Assembly (NCBI GenBank): GCA_020723345.1
Contig: DYJA01000057.1
Coordinates: 1 to 43,658 of the forward strand
Direction: 5' to 3'
DNA: 43,658 bases
DNA from: Candidatus Aquidulcis sp.
GTDB lineage: Bacteria > Chloroflexota > Anaerolineae > UBA4142
In this document: piece after piece, positions 7,802 through 16,009 of the stretch
Layout: every line of letters begins with the position of its first letter
How positions within the stretch are numbered: the stretch's first letter is position 1
The notes under the pieces: model-generated
What the model was told of the DNA's origin: nothing
Seen by the model: the letters and a program-made list of their open reading frames with translations, nothing else
Databases searched by the model: none
Made by a program: the position numbers and the translations under genes

Positions 7802-8958
7802 GGAGACTTGTCCTCGAGTGCATATACAAAACTATCCCCAAAAGTAAGAACGAGAGTATTTACGCTTGCAATCAAACTTGGTATTGCCGGCCGGCCAAGT
7901 TGACTTGTTGACAATTGACGGGGAGCTGTAGTTATTGTCCCTAGCTCTATCCCGTTCATCAGATCAAAGGCATGCAGCATGCCATCTTTGGAGATCACGT
8001 AACCCTTGTTTTTGAGCACCACGACATTTGAAAAAGGATTTACTATCGTTGATTCCCAATTTTTCTTTCTACTCTGCACATCCAGAGATTGCAATCTCCC
8101 CGCCTTTGTAATGAAGTACAATACTCCGTCCACCAAACTGGGGGGTATATAAGTCAGATCAGGAGTGGCTCCGTATCTCCATTGAACAGTCCCGTCATTC
8201 CCGTCAATCGCATTGATAGCGTCCGGTACTGTGCAGTATATAACCCCGGCACTGATTGAGTAAAATTTGCAGCCACCATGCGGGAATGACTTGACAACCT
8301 TACCCTCTTTGCTGTCCAAGACATAGATACGGTTATAGAGTGTGACGTATACCTGATTTGAATCATAATAAACGTTGATAACCGTATGGGATGGAAGGGA
8401 TTGCGGCATTTCCCACAGGAGTGAGCCGTTGTTAAGGTCGTAAGCACGAACGGATTGGAACGCTCCAACATAAATCCGCCCGTCGCCAATTGCAATAGAA
8501 TAGACCACGTATGCTGATTGTTTCCATTTCATTTTGCCCGTTATCGCATCCAATATCTCTATTTCTGCATAAGCACTGCGTGGTGAATACAAATAAATCG
8601 CTGCTACGCCGTCTGAAACTACGAGTTCTGGTGGAGATGGGGCAATCCTTCGATCACTCTCAAAAGTCCAGACTTCGTTTCCCGTTTCCATATTCAGCGC
8701 AGTAAGCGTATTCCCATGACGAACATATGACAGGTTCCCCTGATATGATATTGGATGGTCAATTACCTCTTTAATTCGATATGTCCACTTTTCCTTCAAA
8801 GCCAATGTGTTTGAAACGATTGTACGCTCTGGGTATGGCAGTACCCGTGACTCCCAGAATGGCATGCATGAAGAGATGAGTAATCCGCATAGCGCAAAGG
8901 CTGGCAGATGGTTGTACCAAGGAAGGGTGTATTTTCTCAATCTTATTGTGCTTGACAT
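7798..8958 (-). CDS. PQQ-like beta-propeller lipoprotein
   Basis: I chose ATG 8958 (MSSTIRLRKY) because an AAGGA site lies just upstream. The 386-residue product has a lipoprotein signal with the lipobox LLISSC, so it is probably anchored outside the membrane. The rest is a string of PQQ/BamB-like propeller blades: LTALNMETGNEVWTFES, EILDAITGKMKWKQ, VRAYDLNNGSLLWEM, INAIDGNDGTVQWRYG, LQSLDVQSRKKNWES. Such propellers act as scaffolds or sensors; nothing suggests bound PQQ. Its DNA is clearly poorer in GC than the flanking genes, which hints at later arrival or different selection. Its stop overlaps the PrsW-like start, so the two are co-translated. Confidence 0.8.
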   Translation of the reverse strand: MSSTIRLRKYTLPWYNHLPAFALCGLLISSCMPFWESRVLPYPERTIVSNTLALKEKWTYRIKEVIDHPISYQGNLSYVRHGNTLTALNMETGNEVWTFESDRRIAPSPPELVVSDGVAAIYLYSPRSAYAEIEILDAITGKMKWKQSAYVVYSIAIGDGRIYVGAFQSVRAYDLNNGSLLWEMPQSLPSHTVINVYYDSNQVYVTLYNRIYVLDSKEGKVVKSFPHGGCKFYSISAGVIYCTVPDAINAIDGNDGTVQWRYGATPDLTYIPPSLVDGVLYFITKAGRLQSLDVQSRKKNWESTIVNPFSNVVVLKNKGYVISKDGMLHAFDLMNGIELGTITTAPRQLSTSQLGRPAIPSLIASVNTLVLTFGDSFVYALEDKSP

Positions 8959-9005
8959 TCTGTCCTTCTCTACGGCGAGCTCCAAGATCAACCTGCACAA
9001 GGTTC

Positions 9006-9026
9006 ACGCACCACGCCTCACGTTCT
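9006..9026. repeat. Heptamer repeat ACGNNNN, three units
   Basis: The units ACGCACC, ACGCCTC and ACGTTCT run directly into the remnant of a giant-gene 3' end. The same arrangement with four units stands at 9846-9873. Confidence 0.65.
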
Positions 9027-9063
9027 ACTCCCACGTCTCGATCATCTGCAACGCCATCGTTTC
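9025..9063 (-). pseudogene. Remnant: last 12 codons and stop of a paralogue of the 9872-15676 gene
   Basis: Read on the minus strand these bases give ETMALQMIETWE and a stop, against VKALRQMIETWE and a stop at the end of the giant gene. At DNA level, 23 bp around cccacgtctcgatcatctgc are identical at 9027-9049 and 9874-9896. Only this tail survives, flanked by the same heptamer spacer. It looks like the leftover of a tandem paralogue, or a duplication formed when the toxin-antitoxin segment arrived. Confidence 0.6.
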
Positions 9064-9144
9064 AAAACGACGGCTCAATGAGGTGAAAACACGTTGAAAC
9101 GTGTTGGGCGCGATCAGCCAATCTGATTCATCGGGTTTCCACCT
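9057..9144. repeat. Multi-hairpin repeat with constant linkers, copy 1
   Basis: Three hairpins in a row: tcgtttcaaaacga (9057-9070), aacacgttgaaacgtgtt (9088-9105) and atcag/ctgat (9113-9127). They are joined by ctcaatgaggtgaaaac and end with tttccacct. The linkers match those at 26511-26619 while the stems differ. Confidence 0.65.
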
Positions 9145-9175
9145 TGGCTGGCCGACGAATTGATTCAGCGGTCGT

Positions 9176-9204
9176 TTGACGCATACCTTTGATAGTGTTA
9201 TACT
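9176..9204 (+). promoter_or_regulatory. Promoter of the toxin-antitoxin pair
   Basis: TTGACG (9176-9181) and TATACT (9199-9204) are separated by 17 nt, a good sigma-70 type match. ATG 9222 follows with GGAGG at about 9212-9216 between them. Confidence 0.65.
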
Positions 9205-9221
9205 TGAGTCCGGAGGCAGTA

Positions 9222-9452
9222 ATGTCCAAAGTAAAAAAGATCGGGTTCAAGGGTTTGCTCAAACACTTGCACGACTTTGAAACGCAATATGGAATGTCGT
9301 CCGCCGAATTTTTCCGCAAATTCTCCAAAGGCGAATTGGGCGACGCGGGCGATTTCATAATGTGGGCTGGCTTGTACGAGACATACCTTGATCTCGTTCC
9401 TCAATATGACAAACACAGACGCAAGAGCGCGCAAGTGGTCGTCCCCGCGTAA
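9222..9452 (+). CDS. TumA-like antitoxin
   Basis: I start this at ATG 9222 (MSKVKKIGFKGLLKHL), which has GGAGG upstream. The 76-residue product is small, charged and helical-looking (residues ~10-50), with an acidic middle (SKGELGDAGDFIMWAGLYETY). It carries no signal or membrane segment. I assign it as antitoxin from size, order and the one-base TAATG overlap with the TumE-like toxin gene, rather than from strong motif evidence. In type II pairs the antitoxin blocks the toxin and represses the shared promoter; a good promoter lies at 9176-9204. Confidence 0.65.
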   Translation: MSKVKKIGFKGLLKHLHDFETQYGMSSAEFFRKFSKGELGDAGDFIMWAGLYETYLDLVPQYDKHRRKSAQVVVPA

Positions 9453-9835
9453 TGAACATCCACGACTATTTTTCAAGCATGCAGCGCGGACTGAAGCAAA
9501 GACGCGTTACCCATCGGGAGCCCGTTGTAATTGAAGCGATTGACGACAACAACGGGCTTTTTCATTATCTCGTCCATTTCTGGGATGACTCGTTGCTTGA
9601 AATTCGCGAAATCGTGACGACCCAACACGGCTATCCCCAAAAGCGATTCTATTCCTATCACTATCAAAAAGCAGGACAAACGATTTTCCGCTACGACAAC
9701 GCGCCGCATCATCCGGACATCAGTAGTTTTCCGCACCACAAGCACATCGGGGCGCGAGAGCAAGCATCGCCCGCATCGCCGCCAACATTGTCTGCCGTGT
9801 TCGATGAGATTGAAGGATTCTTGGAACAAGTTTGA
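9452..9835 (+). CDS. TumE-family toxin (DUF6516)
   Basis: A 127-residue protein with the marks of the TumE/DUF6516 group: SLLEIREIV, the aromatic run RFYSYHYQKAG, then FRYDNAPHHPDISSFPHHKH with its dense histidines. Family members are toxins of two-gene stress or maintenance modules. The start overlaps the antitoxin stop (TAATG). This is the only plus-strand pair inside a long minus-strand block, and it is bracketed by direct copies of the giant gene's 3' end, consistent with insertion as a unit. The family call is fairly secure; toxicity is inferred. Confidence 0.75.
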   Translation: MNIHDYFSSMQRGLKQRRVTHREPVVIEAIDDNNGLFHYLVHFWDDSLLEIREIVTTQHGYPQKRFYSYHYQKAGQTIFRYDNAPHHPDISSFPHHKHIGAREQASPASPPTLSAVFDEIEGFLEQV

Positions 9836-9845
9836 ATTCCCCTAC

Positions 9846-9873
9846 ACGCATCACGCAACACGCATCACGTCTC
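9846..9873. repeat. Heptamer repeat ACGNNNN, four units
   Basis: ACGCATC, ACGCAAC, ACGCATC and ACGTCTC sit in tandem and run into the stop codon of the giant minus-strand gene. Confidence 0.7.
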
Positions 9874-12800
9874 ACTCCCACGTCTCGATCATCTGCCGCA
9901 GCGCTTTCACGTCCTCGATCCGGCGCTCGATCAGAATCGCCGCGACGACGACGATCAAGCCGATGACGCCGAACACGAGCCACTGATTGATCGATTGCAG
10001 CGAGTTGATCAATTGCGCGAGCGTCGCCAGAACGACGCCCATCATCCCCGCGTACAGGAATCGGCGCAGACGGCGCGCGCTGCCCCACCAAAACGCGGCG
10101 AACCCTTCCGCGCCGAGCATCAGCGCGAAACTCCAGCCATACAACAGCGTTTGCCAGAAGAGCGAGCCCATCATCAGCGTGACTGCCGCGTAATCAATCC
10201 AGCGCGCAAAATCCTTGTTGCCGCGCTGCCATTCGAGGAACGAGACGCCGAGCAGATACAATCCGGCAGGCAGCGCGTACCACTGCACGTTCGACGCGCC
10301 GTCCCATTGCTGAATGTAGAACGCGTGCAGCATCCACGCGACGATCAGCATCGCGATTGCCACGTAGCCAACGCGCAATCGGCGATGAATGAACGCGGCG
10401 GCGAGATAAAGCAAACCGAGCAGCGCGAGCACACTGACAACCATCTGCACCGTCGGCAGATCGACGATGCGGCGGAACGACAAGCCGAACAACGCACGCA
10501 CCGTCCACTGCGCGAGATTGACACCCAGGATCGCGGCGAGCGCGAGAACCGCGAACGAAAGCACGATGCCGGATCGTCGCAACGACGACTCCCAGATTTC
10601 AAGCCACGCCGCGATGCCGCGCCGCTCGCGCGCAAACGCCAAGCCGTAGCCGATCAAGCCGTACGCCAACGCCAACTGCGCGAGCGGCGTCGGCGCGTTG
10701 ACAAGCGCGCCCGGTTGCTTCGCCATGTATTGCAGCAGCGCGATCAATCCCAGGATCGTGCTGACGTACGGCAGCCATCGCGAAAGCCAGAAGGACGCGA
10801 GCGCCGCGATCAGCAACGCGTTCGCGAGAGAAACGATCTCGCCCGCGCGCGTCCAACCGAAACTAAACGTTTGCGTAAGCCACAGATCGAACAGGACGAG
10901 CGCGTAGAGCGGGTACGACCAGCCCGGCATAAATCGCATTTGCAGCGGCGGTTCTTCCTCGCGTCGTCGTTCGATGAAAAGCGCGACGCAAGTAGTAACG
11001 ACAGTCACCAACACAAAGCGCGGCGCGAACTCGGCTCTGCCAAACTCGTACATCAAATAGAGATACGCGCCGAAATGTCCGGCGAGCGCGGTCGCGAACA
11101 ACCAGACGCGCAATCGAAAACGATAGATCGCCCACGCGCCAAGCGGCATCGCCAACAACCAATTCAAAGCCGCGAGTCCCGGCTTGCCGTTCGTGAAAAA
11201 CGGACCGGCTGCGACCAATCCAAAGCCGAGCGCGTACAGCGGCAGCGCCCACCAATTCAACAATCGCTCCGCGAGCGCGACGAGCCAACGCGCCGGATCG
11301 CGCCACGGAAAATCGCGCGACGCGCCGAGACGCGCGTCCATCGTCCAGCCGATTGCGAGCGCGATCAGCGCGCCGGGGAATAGCGCGATGCCGTAATATT
11401 CCGGCGGCAGCGCCGATTCTTGCAAACCGACCGCGTACGGCACGAGCACGAGCGCGCTCGCCGGAGTCAGCAACAACGATTGCCGCAGCCAGAACGCGGC
11501 GACTGCGTACAAAATCGCCGCGCCGCCGTAGCCCCAGAACGCGCCGACCTTGTCCTGCGACGACGGCGGCAGCGCGAACGCGATCAGCGCGAACGCAATC
11601 GTCAGCGGCGCAGTGCTGTACGGCGCGAGCCGCGCGCGGCGCAGCGTCCACGCGATCAGCAAATAAATCGCCGCGAGACCGAGCAGCCACCACCCATGCC
11701 GATTCCCCGACACGCCGCCTTGATTGAGCGCAAGCCAGAACGAGAATGGCGCGATTGCCGCCGCGGCAAACACCCACAGCGGATTCCTGAACAGCCGCGC
11801 CGACGCGAGCATCAACAGCGCGTCGTACAACAGCGCGAGCGCGAGCAACCCAGGTTCGTGCGCGACGAGGAGCGTGCCGACAATCGTCGCAACATAACCG
11901 GTGAGGTACGCGGGCAGCGCGTAGCCGTTCGCGATTTCTGCGCGCGGCGCGATCCGCGCAAGCGACTGCCCGGCGATTAATCCCAGCACGCCGAACGTCA
12001 ACAACATCAAGCCGTAATGTTCGTGCCGCGCGCCGGGCAACAGATTCAGCAAGTACACGCACCAAATCGGCGCGAGTCCGAGCGCGGGATACAAAAATCG
12101 CGTGTCCCAGATTATCGCAATTTTTCGGCGATGTTGCAGCGCGGCTTCAATCGCGTAGAAAATAATCGCCAAGCCAAACGTCCAGCGGCTCGTCTCCGCG
12201 TGCGCGATGCCCCACAGCAGCGCGAACGGCACGAGCAGATGTGCGACGACGCGCGGCGGCAGCGCGTACGCGCGCGGCGCGACGATTTGGAGGATCATTC
12301 CGATCAGGTAGAGCGATGCCGCGAGCACGATCCAACTCAGCGCGAACGACGGCGTCGCCGGACGATTCGCGACGAGCCAACCCAGGTTCGTCATAATCGT
12401 CCACGGAATGAATGCGAGGAGCGACGCGAACCACACGAAACGTGCCCGCCGGAACAATCGCGCGGAGAGCGCGTACAGCGCGACGATCATCGTTAAGCCG
12501 ACGACTGCCCAAATCTGCGGCGTGCGTCCGCCGAGCAAAATCAAATTCCGCACGAGCGCGATGCCGATCACGGCGACGGACGTGATCCAACCGGCGATCA
12601 GCAGCGGACGGCGATACAATCGCCACGCTAATCGAACGAACGCGCGAAAATATCGGCGAAGATTGGCGCGTCGCCGCAACGCGAACATAGCCCGCTCACC
12701 CAACACAAACGCCATCGCGCCGAACGCCGCGCGCGCGGCAAGCGAGCCGGTGCCCGTGCTGTAACTGATCGCGATCAGTCCGCCGCCCGCGACGAACAAC

Positions 12801-15676
12801 CACGCCGCCGCGTGCGCCCAGCGTTCTTTGAACGTGCCCCACGCATAGCACGCGTAAACGACGCCAAGCAAAATACAACTCGCCGCCTCCCACACGCGAT
12901 TCGCGTCCGTCCAATCGGAACTGAAACGCAAGGCGAGCGGTTGAATCACGACGCGCAAAAGAACGACGAGCGCGAGCACATGACTCGCCCAGTACAAGGG
13001 CATGAGAAAATCGCGCGTGAATGTGCGCGAGCGACGACGTTCTTGCCACAGTCCGGCGAAAACGAAAATCGCGATGAGCAGCGCGACCGCGAGCGTGACT
13101 TGATCGAAACTCACGCGCGCGCGGTCGAGCAGCCACGCGACGCTCCACGCGGTCACCCACGCGCCCGGCACGAGTCCCCAGCGCTGCCGATTTGTGATCG
13201 CATCCGCGATGTAGAGCAGACCGGCGGAGAGCAAACAGAGCGCGGGCGTGTAACCATTCCGCGCGATGAACACCGCGGCAACCGGCGCGACGACGCTGAC
13301 GACCAAGCCGATCGTGTACCAAGGTTGTGGAGCGGACGGCTCGTCCGCTCGTGCGGGCTGGCAGCCCGCGCTACTTGCGCGCAGCCGATAACTCAGCGCG
13401 ACCATGCCCCACGCGAGCGCGCTCAGCGCGAGCGGCAAATCGTAACCGAGTGGACCGCGATTCGCGAACAAAATCCAAATCCACACCGGCAGCGGCAGCG
13501 CGGTCATCCAATGAAACCGCGAACGCGCGAGCCATCCGCTCGACGCGAACCCAGGTTGTCCCGCGTGCGCGAGCCGCGCCGACCACGCCGCGAGCGCGAG
13601 CCAGTTGCCGAGCGCGTACGCGAGCCAGTTGCCGTCGTACGGAAACAAGGTCGGCGCGAGCGCGAGCGCGGCGATGATGAAACCGGCGTTGATCAGCGTC
13701 GTCGTCAAGCGCGCGCGAAATTCGTTCGTAGTGCGCGCTTGAGCGCGCTGTGATTGCGCTAAAGCGCAAACTACAAACGCAATCGCCCACGACGACCAGC
13801 CAATCGAAAAATGTTTCGGCGACAAATTCAACTCGCTCATCGTGAACGCGGTCATCGTCAGCGCGAAGAGCGACGCGGCGTACAAAATACGCGGCGCTCG
13901 CCACAGGAAAAGCGCGAGCAACATCGCGCCGAACAAAATCGCGTGGCTACACGCCGCCGCCGCGCTGCTCGTCAGATTCGTCAGCGACCAAAGCGCGGCA
14001 AGAATCGTCAGCGCGATGCCCCAGCCGGTCGCGGTGCGTCCGTGCCCGCGCAAAATCTTGTCGTCTTTGTACGCGAGGAGTTTATTGCCGACGATGAAAT
14101 AAATCGGGACGAGAAGCGCGAGACCGAACGCGTGCCACGCGGGACTGGTACGCGTTTGATCGAACAGCGCGGCTTGCGCGAAGAACGTCGCAATCGGCAG
14201 CGCGATTGCGGACAGGATTCCGAGCGTGCGACTGCGATAATGAATCGCGCCCCAGCCAAAAAGAAACCCGCCAAGCCACCAACTGATCGTCATCGAATAG
14301 TGCAGCGCATCGAATGTCTTGCGATCGATGTACCGCCAACCGAAACTCAACAGCATGATCGCGCCCACCGCGATCAGCGCGAGATTGCGGAACGGTTCCG
14401 CCAGCACACGCCAGCGATTTGGTTGAGCGCGGTTCAGTCCGGTCGCGATCGACATCAGCGCGACGCCGAGCAGCGCGAGCGCGGCGGTGTCCCAATCGCG
14501 CGCAAGCGCGAAATGCTGATGCGCGATTTCGACGAGCGACAGGACCGCGCCGCCCGCCGCCGCGCCGACGAGATAACCGAACAGCGCGCTTTGCGTTGAC
14601 AACGCGATCGCGCTGTACGCCGCGAGGCAGACGAGCGACGTGATGAACCAAAAGATCGGCGTGTGTTCCGGCGGAATGTTGAAATTGACGTAGAGCGTGT
14701 AAAAGTCAATCGGAATGAGGAGCGCGGCAATCGCGGTGAGTGCGATGCCGGAACGATACATGCGCGTTTGCGTGCGGACGTACCAGCCGAGCGCGAGAAA
14801 AAGAAAAGTAAAGAGCGTCGGAATCGCGACGCGCAGCAGCGCGGAAAAATCTTTCCAACCCCAGACGACGAACGAGATCGCAGCGGCGAAGAGAAGAAAA
14901 ATTCCCAGGAAGAGCATCGCCTGCAACGTGCGTTCGGAAAGCAGCGTGCTCCAAAAGCGATCGCGTAACGGCGGCAGCGGCGCGCGCGGCGGAGGCGGCG
15001 CGCCCTGAGCGGCAGTCGAAGGGGGCGCGGCTTCGGCGATTGGTTCACGCGGGGGCGCGCCAAGTTGCTCCGGCGGCGCGGGCGCGAGTTGTGGTTTCCG
15101 CAAACCCAATTTGATTTCGAGCTGCTCTTTTTCGGCAAGGAGCGCGGCGCGCGCGCGGTCTTGCGCGTCGGTGGAAACAAAGATGCCGCGCTCGCCAATG
15201 GTTTGCGCGGCGGCAAGGAGAAACTCGACGATTTGTAGTCGGTCGGCATCGGTGCGCGGGTACGGCGCGCGCGTGTAATTTTCGAGGTGGCGCGTCAGAT
15301 CGCGAATTTGCGCGCGCGTCGCGGCAAGGATCGACGCGAGCGCGTCGCGGTTGAGCAAGTCGTCTGCCCACCACACGTCGAGCCTTCCCAACAGCGCGTT
15401 GCGCTGAACTAGCGCGGCGGACATTTCGCGTACTTGCTCGGGCGTGAGCGCGGGCGCGCGCAAACCAAGTTGGATTTCCAGTTCGCGCCGGCGCGCGCGG
15501 TAGAATTGCGCCAGCCGGACAGTGGGGATTCCAATTTTGTTCCACGCGTCGATCTGACCCAGCAGCCAGTTGACGTGGCTCAGTTCTTCGACCGGCGCGG
15601 GGTCGCCGTGAAACTGACAATGGGGACACGGTTCGTCCAGTCGAGAGATTGGCTCATCACATTTGACGCAGCGCAT
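9872..15676 (-). CDS. Giant zinc-ribbon, multi-membrane-span protein (DUF2157 / SCO7613 C-terminal type)
   Basis: A 1934-residue protein. Residues 1-22 form a zinc ribbon (CVKC ... CPHC). Residues ~30-200 hold two helical repeats with similar tails (RRELEIQLGLRAPALTP, KEQLEIKLGLRKPQLAP). A Pro/Ala-rich hinge follows near 200-235. From about residue 250 the motif STLLSERTLQAMLFLGIFLLFAAAISFV opens a domain of several dozen hydrophobic segments reaching the C-terminus. This matches the large DUF2157/SCO7613-type membrane proteins, whose function is unknown; a zinc ribbon plus polytopic body suggests a membrane scaffold or sensor. Two double-hairpin repeats and one repeat core are read in frame (near residues 634-650, 767-784 and 218-225). 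A minus-strand promoter lies at 15722-15749. Confidence 0.85.
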   Translation of the reverse strand: MRCVKCDEPISRLDEPCPHCQFHGDPAPVEELSHVNWLLGQIDAWNKIGIPTVRLAQFYRARRRELEIQLGLRAPALTPEQVREMSAALVQRNALLGRLDVWWADDLLNRDALASILAATRAQIRDLTRHLENYTRAPYPRTDADRLQIVEFLLAAAQTIGERGIFVSTDAQDRARAALLAEKEQLEIKLGLRKPQLAPAPPEQLGAPPREPIAEAAPPSTAAQGAPPPPRAPLPPLRDRFWSTLLSERTLQAMLFLGIFLLFAAAISFVVWGWKDFSALLRVAIPTLFTFLFLALGWYVRTQTRMYRSGIALTAIAALLIPIDFYTLYVNFNIPPEHTPIFWFITSLVCLAAYSAIALSTQSALFGYLVGAAAGGAVLSLVEIAHQHFALARDWDTAALALLGVALMSIATGLNRAQPNRWRVLAEPFRNLALIAVGAIMLLSFGWRYIDRKTFDALHYSMTISWWLGGFLFGWGAIHYRSRTLGILSAIALPIATFFAQAALFDQTRTSPAWHAFGLALLVPIYFIVGNKLLAYKDDKILRGHGRTATGWGIALTILAALWSLTNLTSSAAAACSHAILFGAMLLALFLWRAPRILYAASLFALTMTAFTMSELNLSPKHFSIGWSSWAIAFVVCALAQSQRAQARTTNEFRARLTTTLINAGFIIAALALAPTLFPYDGNWLAYALGNWLALAAWSARLAHAGQPGFASSGWLARSRFHWMTALPLPVWIWILFANRGPLGYDLPLALSALAWGMVALSYRLRASSAGCQPARADEPSAPQPWYTIGLVVSVVAPVAAVFIARNGYTPALCLLSAGLLYIADAITNRQRWGLVPGAWVTAWSVAWLLDRARVSFDQVTLAVALLIAIFVFAGLWQERRRSRTFTRDFLMPLYWASHVLALVVLLRVVIQPLALRFSSDWTDANRVWEAASCILLGVVYACYAWGTFKERWAHAAAWLFVAGGGLIAISYSTGTGSLAARAAFGAMAFVLGERAMFALRRRANLRRYFRAFVRLAWRLYRRPLLIAGWITSVAVIGIALVRNLILLGGRTPQIWAVVGLTMIVALYALSARLFRRARFVWFASLLAFIPWTIMTNLGWLVANRPATPSFALSWIVLAASLYLIGMILQIVAPRAYALPPRVVAHLLVPFALLWGIAHAETSRWTFGLAIIFYAIEAALQHRRKIAIIWDTRFLYPALGLAPIWCVYLLNLLPGARHEHYGLMLLTFGVLGLIAGQSLARIAPRAEIANGYALPAYLTGYVATIVGTLLVAHEPGLLALALLYDALLMLASARLFRNPLWVFAAAAIAPFSFWLALNQGGVSGNRHGWWLLGLAAIYLLIAWTLRRARLAPYSTAPLTIAFALIAFALPPSSQDKVGAFWGYGGAAILYAVAAFWLRQSLLLTPASALVLVPYAVGLQESALPPEYYGIALFPGALIALAIGWTMDARLGASRDFPWRDPARWLVALAERLLNWWALPLYALGFGLVAAGPFFTNGKPGLAALNWLLAMPLGAWAIYRFRLRVWLFATALAGHFGAYLYLMYEFGRAEFAPRFVLVTVVTTCVALFIERRREEEPPLQMRFMPGWSYPLYALVLFDLWLTQTFSFGWTRAGEIVSLANALLIAALASFWLSRWLPYVSTILGLIALLQYMAKQPGALVNAPTPLAQLALAYGLIGYGLAFARERRGIAAWLEIWESSLRRSGIVLSFAVLALAAILGVNLAQWTVRALFGLSFRRIVDLPTVQMVVSVLALLGLLYLAAAFIHRRLRVGYVAIAMLIVAWMLHAFYIQQWDGASNVQWYALPAGLYLLGVSFLEWQRGNKDFARWIDYAAVTLMMGSLFWQTLLYGWSFALMLGAEGFAAFWWGSARRLRRFLYAGMMGVVLATLAQLINSLQSINQWLVFGVIGLIVVVAAILIERRIEDVKALRQMIETWE
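13330..13374. repeat. Double-hairpin repeat inside the giant gene
   Basis: Two perfect hairpins, gagcggacg/cgtccgctc (13330-13350) and gcgggct/agcccgc (13353-13369), followed by ctac. On the coding strand they encode SSAGCQPARADEPSAPQ, a polar loop between two membrane segments. The sequence looks like an intergenic palindromic repeat, yet the frame is intact. Confidence 0.75.
13728..13774. repeat. Second double-hairpin repeat inside the giant gene
   Basis: Outer arms gtagt/actac enclose two hairpins, gcgcgcttgagcgcgc and ttgcgctaaagcgcaa (13754-13769). Read on the minus strand they encode VVCALAQSQRAQARTT at the edge of a membrane segment. The general design (gtag end, two hairpins) resembles 13330-13374, but the stem words differ. 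Confidence 0.75.
15003..15023. repeat. CCTGAGC/GTCGAAGGG repeat core in the giant gene hinge
   Basis: This matches the core of the 4511-4628 repeat and encodes PPSTAAQGA in the Pro/Ala hinge, in frame. Confidence 0.5.
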
Positions 15677-15721
15677 CGAGTCCTCGTGGAGAGAAACTGG
15701 GTGTCGAACCAGACCGCGCTT

Positions 15722-15749
15722 ATTTTACCACAAACCGCGCAATATGCAA
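15722..15749 (-). promoter_or_regulatory. Probable promoter of the giant gene
   Basis: On the minus strand TTGCAT (15749-15744) and TAAAAT (15727-15722) are 16 nt apart, with the ATG 46 nt downstream. The match is moderate. The gap from 15677 to 16009 (333 nt) otherwise holds only the divergent promoter, its operator and the IclR leader. Confidence 0.5.
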
Positions 15750-15814
15750 CCACCCCGACGCCGCGCCTGACGCACCCGGGTGCTTGACAAACAACCGATC
15801 TCCAGTGGATCATC

Positions 15815-15843
15815 TTGACATCGTCGCAAGTTTCTGCTATAAT
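15815..15843 (+). promoter_or_regulatory. Consensus sigma-70 promoter of the IclR-headed operon
   Basis: TTGACA (15815-15820), a 17-nt spacer and TATAAT (15838-15843): an exact match to the classical consensus. A promoter this strong in front of a catabolic operon normally needs repression; stacked palindromes start two bases after the -10. Confidence 0.85.
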
Positions 15844-15844
15844 G

Positions 15845-15881
15845 ATTCCATAATACGGAATGATATTCCGTATATCGGAAT
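15845..15881 (+). promoter_or_regulatory. Stacked palindromic operator, probably bound by IclR
   Basis: Four half-sites (ATTCC, GGAAT, ATTCC, GGAAT) overlap to form three dyads: ATTCCATAATACGGAAT (15845-15861), TACGGAATGATATTCCGTA (15854-15872) and the perfect ATTCCGTATATCGGAAT (15865-15881). They cover the expected transcription start. IclR-family sites often have TTCCG..CGGAA form, and the next gene is an IclR regulator, so autorepression is the simplest reading. Confidence 0.8.
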
Positions 15882-16009
15882 AGTCAAAAATCAGTGTCTG
15901 TTGCCCGGCTGCCCTGCCCAACACACGGTATTCCTCTCGCGGTGATGGACGCGTAAGCACTCGGGCATTTGTGTCTACTCCACGTTCATCCACTCAGCGG
16001 ATTCAGTCT

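Noticed and set aside
9995-11383. Long plus-strand open frame rich in Arg/Gln inside the giant gene
   Set aside because: It is antisense to a well-supported coding region and its composition is that of GC-rich shadow frames; no ribosome site or domain.
15971-16009. GTG 15971 as the IclR start
   Set aside because: It would add 13 low-complexity residues not typical of the family; ATG 16010 begins near the usual N-terminus, although its ribosome site is weak.
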